Shown: in pieces, positions 15,774-23,322 of the stretch
Layout of the letters: every line of letters starts with the position of its first letter
Numbering within the stretch: the first letter of the stretch is position 1
Origin: Prevotella sp.
GTDB taxonomy: Bacteria; Bacteroidota; Bacteroidia; Bacteroidales; Bacteroidaceae
NCBI GenBank assembly: GCA_017940545.1
Contig: JAGAYI010000029.1
Location: 1-33,993, forward strand
Direction of reading: 5' to 3'
Length of the DNA: 33,993 bases
Notes under the pieces: model-generated
The model's input: the letters and a program-made list of their open reading frames with translations, nothing else
Told to the model about the DNA's origin: nothing
The model's database searches: none
Made by a program: the position numbers and the translations under genes

Positions 15774-16274
15774 ATGAAAGTAAGATTCAATCGCTGGTAT
15801 AATGCTGTGTTGACAGCTCTGCTCAGCATGTTGGGCTACAGTTGTTCCTTGACTAACGATGAGCCAGATATGTATGGCCCTATTCTGATGTATGGTGTGG
15901 TGAATCCAGATGCTACTTATGAAGTAAAAGGAACCGTGACAGACGAGGGCGGCACTCCCGTCGAAGGCATCAAGACTGCCGTCAAGTTTGTCTCTCCGGT
16001 TGTTGACGGAGCCGACGGGAAACGTTATACAAGTGATATTAACGATTCGCAGTCCGATGCATCCGGTCACTACGAGTTGTTGTATTCTTCCGAAGTGGGA
16101 AACAGTCATATCAAGCTGATTGTTGAGGACATCGATGGTGAGGCCAATGGAGGAAAATTCCAGAACGATACCATCGACATAGACTATAGCAAGGCTGTTC
16201 AGATTAAGAAGGGTGATGAAAATTCCAAGGGTACTTTTGAAATCAGTCAGGACATAAAACTAAAGAAAGAATGA
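15774..16274 (+). CDS. Radical SAM-associated putative lipoprotein
   Basis: A 166-residue lipoprotein. The signal KVRFNRWYNAVLTALLSMLG ends at the lipid cysteine C24 (GYSC). A doubled MYG motif follows (33-35 and 39-41), then a beta-sandwich of the carboxypeptidase-regulatory/Ig-like kind (YEVKGTVTDEGGTPVEGI, later SGHYELLY). From memory this matches the lipoprotein partner of the rSAM/lipoprotein system (TIGR04134 type): RWYN near the start, an LLxxLGxSC signal, a YG motif and a KGTVTD strand. It overlaps the rSAM gene by 4 nt (ATGA), so the two are co-translated and it is the likely substrate or partner. The modification is unknown; no obvious C-terminal core peptide is seen. Confidence 0.82.
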   Translation: MKVRFNRWYNAVLTALLSMLGYSCSLTNDEPDMYGPILMYGVVNPDATYEVKGTVTDEGGTPVEGIKTAVKFVSPVVDGADGKRYTSDINDSQSDASGHYELLYSSEVGNSHIKLIVEDIDGEANGGKFQNDTIDIDYSKAVQIKKGDENSKGTFEISQDIKLKKE

Positions 16275-17347
16275 AGGCCACACCGCTGACATTACGTAAG
16301 AAACTCGTCCTTGAACTTTGGCGGCAGAAAGAGGAAATGGTGCGCGAGGAGCACCCGCTGAGACAACTCTTTTGGGAGTGTACCTTGCGCTGTGACCTCA
16401 AGTGTCGCCACTGCGGCAGCGACTGCAAGATGCAGGATGCTTCTAAGGATATGCCCCGTGAGGATTTTCTACGGGTGCTCGATTCCATTGCCCGGAAGCT
16501 TGACCCACATGGGGTCTTCGTGATTATTTCGGGTGGTGAACCGCTCATGCGGAAAGACATTGAGGAGTGTGGACGTGCTATCAGCGAGAAAGGCTTTCCC
16601 TGGGGCATGGTGACCAACGCCCTCCACCTGACGCCCCAGCGCTGGCAGGGCCTGCTTCATGCCGGCATCCGTTCTATGGCAATCAGTTTAGACGGACTGG
16701 AAACTGACCATAACTGGATGCGTGGTAACGACCGCAGCTTCCAGATGGTGAGTCAGGCCATTGACATGCTGGTGGCGCAAGACGGTTTTGTCTTCGACAT
16801 CGTTACCTGTGTTAACCGTCGTAACTATTCACATTTGGATGATATCAAGGAGTTCCTGATTTCAAAAGGTGTCAAGCGATGGCGACTTTTTACTGTGTTC
16901 CCCGTTGGGCGGGCCGCCCTCGACCCCGATATGCGATTGACCAATGAAGAGTTTCGGGGAGTGTTCGACTACCTTAGACGAACCCGGGCAGAGGGGCGTA
17001 TCAGGGCCGACTATGGTTGTGAGGGCTTCTTGGGTAATTATGAGGGTGAGGTGCGCAACCGTCTGTTCTCCTGTCAGGCAGGCGTGACCGTCGGCTCTGT
17101 GATGGCCGATGGCTCCATAGCCGCTTGTGCCAGCATTCGTGCCGACTTTAACCAAGGCAACATCTACCAAGATGACTTTCTGGATGTATGGGAGAATCGC
17201 TACACAGCCTACCGTCACCACGAATGGATGCGGACGGACGACTGTTCTGACTGTAAGTACTTTCGCTACTGTCAGGGCAATGGCATGCATCTGCGTGACG
17301 GTAACGGCAAACTGCTACTTTGTCACCTGAAGCGTATCGCTGATTAA
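16271..17347 (+). CDS. Radical SAM/SPASM protein of the rSAM/lipoprotein system
   Basis: A 358-residue cytoplasmic radical SAM enzyme. The [4Fe-4S]/SAM motif is C41xxxC45xxC48, flanked by further cysteines C37 and C52. The SAM-binding GGEP is at 88-91. The C-terminal SPASM-like region has C250, C268, C286, C325, C328, C334 and C351, enough for one or two auxiliary clusters; the usual CxxxC after C334 is replaced by CQGNGMH. SPASM enzymes commonly modify peptides or proteins (thioether, C-C or cyclophane links). Together with the upstream lipoprotein this fits the TIGR04133/TIGR04134 pair, from memory. The 3' end overlaps a converging small lipoprotein ORF by 33 bp. The reaction is not known. 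Confidence 0.88.
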   Translation: MKATPLTLRKKLVLELWRQKEEMVREEHPLRQLFWECTLRCDLKCRHCGSDCKMQDASKDMPREDFLRVLDSIARKLDPHGVFVIISGGEPLMRKDIEECGRAISEKGFPWGMVTNALHLTPQRWQGLLHAGIRSMAISLDGLETDHNWMRGNDRSFQMVSQAIDMLVAQDGFVFDIVTCVNRRNYSHLDDIKEFLISKGVKRWRLFTVFPVGRAALDPDMRLTNEEFRGVFDYLRRTRAEGRIRADYGCEGFLGNYEGEVRNRLFSCQAGVTVGSVMADGSIAACASIRADFNQGNIYQDDFLDVWENRYTAYRHHEWMRTDDCSDCKYFRYCQGNGMHLRDGNGKLLLCHLKRIAD

Positions 17348-17509
17348 TGCGCTGCCTTCTTCTAATACGCTGCTGACGCTGTCGGTATATTCCTTCGACT
17401 GGTATTTCTGAGGAATGGCACCGTAGCAGGCAGTAAATACGATTGCCGCCGAACTGAACCCCAGCATAGACAGCAATTTTGTAATGGTCTGTTTCTTTAA
17501 ATGTTTCAT
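17315..17509 (-). CDS. 64-residue small lipoprotein facing the rSAM gene
   Basis: Start taken at ATG 17509 (MKHLKKQ); ATG 17515 would add two residues. A -7 element TATCTTTG (17542-17535) lies 25 nt upstream. The longer frame back to 17635 crosses this promoter and is rejected. The product has a basic N-terminus, the hydrophobic stretch LLSMLGFSSAAIVFTAC with lipid cysteine C28, directly followed by YG, and a 34-residue polar tail rich in Ser/Thr/Glu. LLSMLGFS nearly repeats LLSMLGYS of the radical SAM-associated lipoprotein, and a YG follows the cysteine in both. It may be a second partner or substrate of the rSAM enzyme. The coding region overlaps the rSAM 3' end by 33 bp. Confidence 0.6.
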   Translation of the reverse strand: MKHLKKQTITKLLSMLGFSSAAIVFTACYGAIPQKYQSKEYTDSVSSVLEEGSALISDTLQVTK

Positions 17510-17534
17510 CCTCATATCTTTAAATAGCTTGCCG

Positions 17535-17542
17535 CAAAGATA
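17535..17542 (-). promoter_or_regulatory. -7 element of the small lipoprotein gene
   Basis: TATCTTTG on the minus strand, 25 nt before the ATG. A -33 TTTG at the right distance is not seen. Confidence 0.5.
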
Positions 17543-17659
17543 GGCATATTTTTTCATTTCACCAAGAATAACAGGCTTAACTTTACTTAAAACCGTTAAA
17601 TAATCATAATTTGATGGTCTTTTCTCCTTTCTCATTACTTCTTTCTCATATTATCTCAC

Positions 17660-17667
17660 TACCTTTG
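17660..17667 (+). promoter_or_regulatory. -7 element of the rplM operon
   Basis: TACCTTTG, followed by a leader of about 220 nt before rplM. The -33 region is T/C-rich without an exact TTTG. Confidence 0.6.
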
Positions 17668-17894
17668 CAGTCCGATTTTTAGGGGAGAGTCTTAGAATCC
17701 CCACAGAGCGAGTGTGTAAATAGTGGTGTCTTTGGCCGGGCACAACGGTTTGTGAATCACTGGTTCCAGGGCGGTGAAAGTCCGCCGTAGCGTATCGTTA
17801 GACTACCGTGCAGGGAGTTAGACCTCTGCGGGTGGTTCTTGTGTGCGTAGTAAATATAATAATGTTTTTTAGTAGTAAAATTAATTAAGTAAAA
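17668..17894 (+). promoter_or_regulatory. Structured 5' leader of rplM-rpsI (candidate L13 autoregulatory leader)
   Basis: Between the -7 element and the rplM ATG lie about 220 nt with no ORF of note and at least four possible hairpins: GGGGA/TCCCC (17682-17702), CACAA/TTGTG with a 4-nt loop (17741-17754), GGCGG/CCGCC with a 7-nt loop (17770-17786), and GCAGGG/CC-CTGC (17810-17829). An AT-rich single-stranded stretch then runs to the start codon. Ribosomal protein operons are often controlled by such leaders that imitate the rRNA site of the encoded protein, and an L13 leader has, I believe, been proposed in Bacteroidia. The hairpins are seen in the sequence; the regulator is inferred. Confidence 0.55.
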
Positions 17895-18356
17895 ATGAAC
17901 ACTTTAAGTTACAAGACCGTTTCCGCCAACAAGGAAACTGCTAAGAAGGAGTGGGTGGTTATTGATGCCACAGACCAGGTTGTCGGTCGTCTCGCTTCGA
18001 AAGTAGCGAAGCTCATTCGCGGAAAGTACAAGCCCAACTTCACCCCGCACGTGGATTGTGGCGACAATGTCATTATCATCAATGCCGCAAAGGTGGTATT
18101 CACCGGTAAGAAGGAAACCGATAAGGTTTACACTCGTTATACTGGTTATCCCGGTGGCCAGCGCTTCAACACGCCTGCTGAGCTTCGCAAGAAGAACGGT
18201 GGTGTTGACAAGATGCTGCGCCATGCTGTAAAGGGCATGCTGCCCAAAGGTCCCCTCGGCCGCAGCTTGCTGAACAACCTCTACATTTATGAAGGCACCG
18301 AGCACAAGCACGAGGCTCAGAAGCCCAAAGCAATTGATATTAACCAGTACAAATAG
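17895..18356 (+). CDS. rplM: Ribosomal protein L13
   Basis: A 153-residue uL13 of normal length for Bacteroidetes. The family core is plain: WVVIDATDQVVGRLASKVAKLIRG, YTRYTGYPGG, and AVKGMLPKGPLGRSLLNNLYIYEG near the C-terminus. It binds 23S rRNA early in 50S assembly. First gene of the rplM-rpsI-rpsB-tsf cluster; rpsI follows after 25 nt. Confidence 0.98.
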   Translation: MNTLSYKTVSANKETAKKEWVVIDATDQVVGRLASKVAKLIRGKYKPNFTPHVDCGDNVIIINAAKVVFTGKKETDKVYTRYTGYPGGQRFNTPAELRKKNGGVDKMLRHAVKGMLPKGPLGRSLLNNLYIYEGTEHKHEAQKPKAIDINQYK

Positions 18357-18381
18357 GATTACAGAATAAACAATAAAGATT

Positions 18382-18771
18382 ATGGCTGAAATGATTAATG
18401 CAATCGGTCGTCGTAAGAGCTCTGTAGCTCGCGTCTATCTGACAGAAGGAACAGGTAAGATTACGATCAACAAGAAAGACTTAACCGAATATTTCCCCTC
18501 AGCTATTCTGCAGTATGTGGTTAAGCAGCCGCTGAACCTGCTGGAGGTAGCCGAGAAATATGACATCAAGGCAAACCTCGACGGTGGTGGTTTTACTGGT
18601 CAGAGCCAGGCTTTGCGCCTCGCCATTGCCCGCGCACTTGTCAAGGTCAATGCTGAAGACAAGAAGAACCTGAAGGATCACGGATTCCTGACACGCGACG
18701 CCCGTGAGGTTGAGCGTAAGAAGCCGGGTCGTCCCAAGGCACGTCGTCGCTTCCAGTTCAGTAAGCGTTAA
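18382..18771 (+). CDS. rpsI: Ribosomal protein S9
   Basis: A 129-residue uS9. The start AIGRRKSSVARVYLTEGTGK and the C-terminal tail KKPGRPKARRRFQFSKR are diagnostic; the final Lys-Arg tail reaches the P-site tRNA in the 30S subunit. It is preceded by rplM (25 nt), the standard bacterial pairing, and followed by a 172-nt spacer before rpsB. Confidence 0.98.
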   Translation: MAEMINAIGRRKSSVARVYLTEGTGKITINKKDLTEYFPSAILQYVVKQPLNLLEVAEKYDIKANLDGGGFTGQSQALRLAIARALVKVNAEDKKNLKDHGFLTRDAREVERKKPGRPKARRRFQFSKR

Positions 18772-18943
18772 TCTATATTGGACTATTGGACAATTTTACT
18801 ATTGGACAATTATCCGATAAGAAACTGAACGAGTTTAGTATCTAAACTGCTGAGACTTGCAAAACCAATTACTCAGCGGCTGATTCTAACAGAGAAAAGA
18901 ATTAAAAGGAAAGTAAACAATTAAACAAAACAACGAAAACAAC
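18772..18943 (+). promoter_or_regulatory. rpsI-rpsB spacer with direct repeat and two hairpins
   Basis: A 14-mer ACTATTGGACAATT occurs at 18782-18795 and 18798-18811. Two hairpins follow: GTTTAG-TAT-CTAAAC (18833-18847) and GCTGAG/CTCAGC (18849-18877). No clear TAnnTTTG promoter is seen, so rpsB is probably read through from rplM-rpsI. A leader regulated by S2 is possible but unproven. Confidence 0.4.
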
Positions 18944-19783
18944 ATGTCAAGGACAAATTTTGACCAACTGCTGCAGGCTGGCTGCCACTTTGGCCACCTG
19001 ACGCGCAAGTGGAACCCCGCAATGGCTCCCTACATTTATACCGAGCGTAACGGTATTCACATCATCGACCTCCATAAGACAGTAGTAAAGATTGACACTG
19101 CTGCCGAGGCTCTGAAGCAGATTGCCAAGAGTGGCAAGAAGATTCTGTTCGTCGCTACTAAAAAACAGGCTAAGGAAGTGATTGCTGAGAAAGCTGCCAG
19201 CATCAACATGCCTTACGTTATTGAGCGTTGGCCGGGCGGTATGCTTACCAACTTCCCGACCATTCGTAAAGCGGTCAAGAAAATGGCGAACATCGACAGA
19301 CTGATGCAGGATGGTACATTCGGAAACCTCTCTAAGCGCGAGCTGCTGCAGGTTACCCGCCAGCGTGCCAAGCTGGAGAAGAACCTTGGTTCTATTGCTG
19401 ACTTGACCCGTCTGCCGAGTGCACTCTTCGTAGTTGACGTCATGAAGGAGAACATTGCCGTTCGCGAGGCTAACCGTCTGGGCATCCCCGTGTTCGGTAT
19501 TGTTGATACCAACAGCGACCCGAAGAATGTTGACTTCGTCATTCCTGCCAACGACGATGCAAAGGACAGCGTAGAGGTCATCCTCAATGCTTGCTGTGCC
19601 GCTATTGCCGAGGGTCTGGAGGAGCGCAAGGCTGAGAAGGCCGACGAGAAGGCTGCCGAGGCTCAGGCTGAGGCAGAGGCTGACGAGGCAAAGCCCAAGC
19701 GTGCCCGCAAGGCTCGCAAGGACGAAGAGGCTCCTGTTGCTGAGGAAGCTGCTGCTGAGGAAGAGGCTCCCGCTGCAGAGTAA
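18944..19783 (+). CDS. rpsB: Ribosomal protein S2
   Basis: A 279-residue uS2, about 40-50 residues longer than E. coli S2 because of a C-terminal Ala/Glu/Lys-rich tail (from about residue 228, with KPKRARKARKDEE then acidic repeats). The core has QLLQAGCHFGHLTRKWNPAM, IIDLHKTV, FVATKKQA, RWPGGMLTNF and VFGIVDTNSDP. The tail is low-complexity and its GCN-rich coding DNA is repetitive, so it could have grown by slippage. tsf follows after a 104-nt spacer. Confidence 0.97.
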   Translation: MSRTNFDQLLQAGCHFGHLTRKWNPAMAPYIYTERNGIHIIDLHKTVVKIDTAAEALKQIAKSGKKILFVATKKQAKEVIAEKAASINMPYVIERWPGGMLTNFPTIRKAVKKMANIDRLMQDGTFGNLSKRELLQVTRQRAKLEKNLGSIADLTRLPSALFVVDVMKENIAVREANRLGIPVFGIVDTNSDPKNVDFVIPANDDAKDSVEVILNACCAAIAEGLEERKAEKADEKAAEAQAEAEADEAKPKRARKARKDEEAPVAEEAAAEEEAPAAE

Positions 19784-19887
19784 GCCCCTCGGAATTACCG
19801 ACATGCCGGAATACTGAAATAAGGGGATGCCGGAATATCGTAATAACGACAAAACGTAATATCGAAAAAAAACAAAAACAAAGAATT
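19784..19887. repeat. rpsB-tsf spacer built from repeated words
   Basis: The words GCCGGAATA(C/T) (twice) and GTAATA/ACGTAATATCG recur between 19800 and 19860. They closely resemble, on the opposite strand, the spacer before argH at 9153-9197. No promoter is obvious. Confidence 0.5.
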
Positions 19888-20886
19888 ATGGCAATTTCAA
19901 TTGATGATATCAAGAAGCTTCGCGCTATGACCGGAGCTGGTCTGGCTGACGTAAAGAAGGCTCTGACCGAGGCTGAGGGCGACTTCGACAAGGCAAAGGA
20001 ACTGCTCCGTGAGCGTGGCCTTGCCATTGCTGCCAAGCGCAGTGACCGTGAGACTTCTAACGGTTGTGTTCTCGTAAAGGCTGTTGACGGCTTTGCTGCC
20101 ATCGTCGCTCTGAAGTGCGAGACCGACTTCGTGGCTAATGGTGCCGACTTCATTGCCCTGACTCAGAGCATTCTCGATGCTGCCATCGCTGCCAAGGCCA
20201 AGACTCTCGACGAGGTGAAGGAACTGGTGCTGGCCGACGGTCAGAAGGCTCAGGACGCTGTTACACAGCGCTCAGGCATTACCGGTGAGAAGATGGAACT
20301 CGACGGCTATAACGTGCTCGAAGGTGCAAACATCGAGGTTTATGACCACATGGGCAAGCACACCCTGTGCACCATGGTACAGACCAACATCGCCGCTCCT
20401 GAGGTAGGCCACAAGCTGGCCATGCAGGTTGCTGCCATGAAGCCTGTGGCCCTCAATGCCGATAGCGTTCCTCAGGCTGTTCTCGACGAGGAGTACAAGA
20501 CTGCCGTTGAGAAAACCAAGCTTGAGCAGGTTGAGAAGTATGTGGAGGTTGTTCTGAAGAAGGCCGGTATTAACCCCAACCTTGTTGACTCTGAAGACCA
20601 CATAGAGAGCAACATCAGGAAGGGCTGGCTGACCGAGGAGCAGGCCAAGGAGGCTCGCGAGCTGAAGGAGAAGGCTGCTGCCGAGAAGGCTGCCACGCTG
20701 AACCCCAACATGATTGAGAACATCGCTAAGGGTCGTGTGGCTAAGTTCTTGAAGGAGAACTGCCTTGTTGACCAGGAGTTCCAGTTTGGCGACGGTGACA
20801 AGCAGACTGTTACACAGTGGCTTGCTGCTCAGAACAAGGAACTGAAGATAGATGCTTTCAAGCGTTTCACCCTCGTTGCAGAGTAA
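19888..20886 (+). CDS. tsf: Elongation factor Ts
   Basis: A 332-residue EF-Ts, the nucleotide exchange factor of EF-Tu. The N-terminal UBA-like domain (KLRAMTGAGLADVKKALTEAEGDFDKAKELLRERG) and the core KCETDFVANGADF are diagnostic. It is longer than E. coli EF-Ts (about 283) owing to extra helices between about 230 and 270, as in other Bacteroidetes. Last gene of the unit, followed by a clear terminator at 20911-20944. Confidence 0.98.
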   Translation: MAISIDDIKKLRAMTGAGLADVKKALTEAEGDFDKAKELLRERGLAIAAKRSDRETSNGCVLVKAVDGFAAIVALKCETDFVANGADFIALTQSILDAAIAAKAKTLDEVKELVLADGQKAQDAVTQRSGITGEKMELDGYNVLEGANIEVYDHMGKHTLCTMVQTNIAAPEVGHKLAMQVAAMKPVALNADSVPQAVLDEEYKTAVEKTKLEQVEKYVEVVLKKAGINPNLVDSEDHIESNIRKGWLTEEQAKEARELKEKAAAEKAATLNPNMIENIAKGRVAKFLKENCLVDQEFQFGDGDKQTVTQWLAAQNKELKIDAFKRFTLVAE

Positions 20887-20910
20887 ACAATTATTATTAT
20901 AAAAAAGTAG

Positions 20911-20944
20911 GTGCCGTTCCGTAAGGGGACGGCATTCTTTTTTG
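20911..20944 (+). terminator. Terminator of the rplM-tsf unit
   Basis: GTGCCGTTCC and GGGGACGGCAT form a stem around GTAA (with one G.U type pair), followed by TTCTTTTTTT. Confidence 0.9.
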
Positions 20945-21060
20945 TATAAGGTGAGCAAAGAAGAGAATAAAAAAGAAAAAATGTACGAAAAATTCTAAAA
21001 TGCTTGCACGGTTCATGGATTATTCGTAACTTAGTGGCTGAAAATTAAGTCTAATAACGT

Positions 21061-22152
21061 ATGGAGAAAAACCCGAAGCATTTTTGTATCATTCTGGCCG
21101 GAGGACGCGGCCGTCGCCTATGGCCATGTAGCCGTGACAAATACCCTAAGCAGTTTATTGATTTTTTTGGTACGGGACGCACGCAGCTGCAATCGACGTT
21201 TGACCATTTTGCAGCCATGCTTCCCCAGGAAAATATTTATGTCTGTACCAATCACGAATATGCCCCCATAGTCATGGAGCAGTTGCCGGAAATGGCTGAG
21301 GCTAACCTGATGATAGAGCCTGTAAACCGCAATACGACCGCCAGTGTCATTTGGGCCACGCTGATTATTCAGTCCATTTGCCATGATGCCTGCATCGTGG
21401 TAACGCCGAGCGACCAGTTTGTGCTGAATGCGCAGGCCTTCTACAAGAATATGGGAAAGGGGCTTGGCATTGTAGCTGACCATGGCATCATGCTGACCAT
21501 GGGTGTCTCACCGACGCGTCCGGAGCCCGGCTATGGTTACATTCAGAAGGGAGAGCGTCAGCCCGACGCCGATGTGTTCAGTGTTCAGTCATTTACAGAG
21601 AAGCCAGATCGTGACTTTGCCCAGTTGTTTGTTGACAGCGGCGAGTTCCTGTGGAATACGGGTATGCTGCTGGCCTCTGCCGAGGTCTTGCGCCAGAGTG
21701 TGAGACGTATTTATGCCAGAGGGTTCAGCGGTGCACTGCCTGAAGACCACAATCACTCGCTTGAAGAGGTCATAGATTTTGTACGAAACAATTACGCTTC
21801 ACTGCCTAACATCTCGTTAGACCGGGGTGTTCTGGAGATGTGCGACAATGTCTATGTCATGCGTTGCGACTTTGGCTGGGCTGACCTTGGCACGTGGCAC
21901 GGCATCTATGAGTGCATGAGCAAGAATGAGGGAGACAACGTCGTCATTAACTCTCAGGTTGTCATAGAGGACAGTCACAACAATGTCATTAAGCTGCCTG
22001 AAGACCATCTGGCCGTCATCAATGGGTTAGACGGCTATATTGTGGCCGAGAAGGACAATGTGCTGCTTATTTGCAAGAAAGGCGACTCGTCGGCACTGAT
22101 TCGTAAATATGTCAACGAGGTACAAATGAAATATGGCGAGGAGTTCGTTTGA
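21061..22152 (+). CDS. manC: Mannose-1-phosphate guanylyltransferase
   Basis: A 363-residue nucleotidyltransferase making GDP-mannose from mannose-1-phosphate and GTP. The N-terminal GGRGRRLWPCSRDKYPKQF holds the GTP-binding signature; further motifs are EPVNRNT, VTPSDQ, FTEKPD, WNTGMLL and the metal site near CDFGWADLGTW. It is the short, monofunctional form without a C-terminal isomerase domain. GDP-mannose feeds fucose and mannose residues of capsules and glycoproteins, but no glycan cluster is adjacent. A weak promoter (TAACTTAG, around 21030) may drive it. Confidence 0.93.
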   Translation: MEKNPKHFCIILAGGRGRRLWPCSRDKYPKQFIDFFGTGRTQLQSTFDHFAAMLPQENIYVCTNHEYAPIVMEQLPEMAEANLMIEPVNRNTTASVIWATLIIQSICHDACIVVTPSDQFVLNAQAFYKNMGKGLGIVADHGIMLTMGVSPTRPEPGYGYIQKGERQPDADVFSVQSFTEKPDRDFAQLFVDSGEFLWNTGMLLASAEVLRQSVRRIYARGFSGALPEDHNHSLEEVIDFVRNNYASLPNISLDRGVLEMCDNVYVMRCDFGWADLGTWHGIYECMSKNEGDNVVINSQVVIEDSHNNVIKLPEDHLAVINGLDGYIVAEKDNVLLICKKGDSSALIRKYVNEVQMKYGEEFV

Positions 22153-22170
22153 CTCCCCGCCACATGGTGT

Positions 22171-22563
22171 TTATTTAAATTCAGCCTGTATCTTGGCTGC
22201 TATTTCCCTGAACTCTTCTTCTGTAAGTTTCAGTTTTTCGCGGCGGAAGTCCGCATCAGCCTCGCTCTGCATGGGGATGAGGTGAATGTGTGCGTGTGCC
22301 ACCTCGAGGCCCAGCACTACCTGTGCCACTTTCTTGCAGGGGAAGGCTTTTCTGATGGCTATGGCCACGCGCTTGGCAAACTGCTGGTAGCGGGCCAGCT
22401 CGTCATCATCCATGTCGAAGAAATAATCTACTTCGCGGCGGGGAATCACCAATGTGTGTCCCTTTACCAGCGGGTTAATGTCAAGAAAGGCGTAGAACTC
22501 CTCGTTCTCGGCGCATTTGTAGCTGGGAATTTCACCGGCAGCAATTTTACTGAATATGTCCAT
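22171..22563 (-). CDS. HIT-family nucleotide hydrolase
   Basis: A 130-residue histidine-triad protein with the active-site motif HAHIHLIP and the N-terminal FSKIAAGEIPSYKCAENE of the HinT/Fhit class. Such proteins split adenosine 5'-phosphoramidates or dinucleoside polyphosphates. Its ATG overlaps the greA stop by one base (TAATG), so it is co-translated with GreA. Substrate unknown. Confidence 0.93.
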   Translation of the reverse strand: MDIFSKIAAGEIPSYKCAENEEFYAFLDINPLVKGHTLVIPRREVDYFFDMDDDELARYQQFAKRVAIAIRKAFPCKKVAQVVLGLEVAHAHIHLIPMQSEADADFRREKLKLTEEEFREIAAKIQAEFK

Positions 22564-23030
22564 TATGCTAAACTGATGTTGTCAATACGTAGTTTGATGG
22601 TTCCCCGCGGAATGTTGATTTCCACTTCGTCGCCCACTTTCTTGCCCAGCAGTCCCTGTGCAATAGGTGTCTTGATAGATATTTTTCCCTCGCGCAGGTT
22701 TGCCTCGTTCTCGCTCACTATGGTGTAGCTCATCTTCGTCTTGGTGGTCAGGTTTGTCATATCTACCTTTGTCAGAATCTGTACCGAGTCGGTGCTCAGG
22801 CGTGAGGTGTCAACAATCTTGGCATCCTGAATGGCCAGTTTCAGCTGGTTAATCTTGTTTTCCAGGTGTGCCTGGGCTTCTTTTGCGGCATCATACTCCG
22901 AGTTCTCGCTCAAGTCGCCCTTATCCCTTGCTTCAGCGATAGCGGCCGATGCCTTCGGGCGTTCCACGCTTTCCAGCCGCTGTAGTTCGGCTACCATTTT
23001 GTCGTAGCCTTCTTGTGACATGTAAGCCAT
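22563..23030 (-). CDS. greA: Transcription elongation factor GreA
   Basis: A 155-residue GreA that helps backtracked RNA polymerase by stimulating transcript cleavage. The N-terminal coiled coil contains the catalytic acidic tip in the segment ARDKGDLSENSEYDAAKEAQ, and the C-terminal FKBP-like domain has SPIA-type sequence (KTPIAQGLLGKKVGDEVEI). The gene has a consensus promoter about 130 nt upstream and a terminator-like hairpin in the leader between them. Confidence 0.96.
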   Translation of the reverse strand: MAYMSQEGYDKMVAELQRLESVERPKASAAIAEARDKGDLSENSEYDAAKEAQAHLENKINQLKLAIQDAKIVDTSRLSTDSVQILTKVDMTNLTTKTKMSYTIVSENEANLREGKISIKTPIAQGLLGKKVGDEVEINIPRGTIKLRIDNISLA

Positions 23031-23082
23031 AATTTTTTCTCCTTATTTTTCGTTAATATTTTCTTTTTCTGGTGAAGCGTCA

Positions 23083-23120
23083 AAAAATAAAGAATCCCGA
23101 CAGCGCTCATGTCGGAATCC
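23083..23120 (-). terminator. Attenuator-like hairpin in the greA leader
   Basis: On the minus strand GGATTCCGACA (23120-23110) pairs with TGTCGGGATTC (23102-23092) through 11 bp including two G.U pairs, then a T-rich run follows. On the plus strand the same positions would be A.C mismatches, so the hairpin is a minus-strand RNA structure. It sits between the greA promoter and the greA start. Confidence 0.7.
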
Positions 23121-23156
23121 TCATTTCTGATGAATGCTTCTTGTTAATAGCTTCGG

Positions 23157-23188
23157 CAAAGGTACTACATTTTCTTTATCCGACCAAA
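23157..23188 (-). promoter_or_regulatory. Promoter of greA
   Basis: TTTG (23188-23185), 20 nt, TACCTTTG (23164-23157) on the minus strand: a perfect consensus. Transcription would start near 23150. Confidence 0.8.
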
Positions 23189-23322
23189 TTTCTGTGTCGA
23201 AATTTAATTTTTTTTGTTGTTTTCGTCCCCGAAAATGCCTGGAAAGTCTTGATGTAAATCAAGAAAGTGTTACAGTTACACCATCTTTGTATATAATTGT
23301 TGCACATTTGTCAGAATTGCCT

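Noticed and set aside
17755-17840. FMN-type riboswitch in the rplM leader
   Set aside because: GGCGGTGAAAGTCCGCC recalls part of the FMN element, but the other conserved FMN blocks are missing and the gene downstream is ribosomal.
18947-19852. 301-codon open frame antisense to rpsB
   Set aside because: Long only because the rpsB coding strand is biased; the product is Leu/Ser-rich without a recognisable domain, while rpsB is certain.
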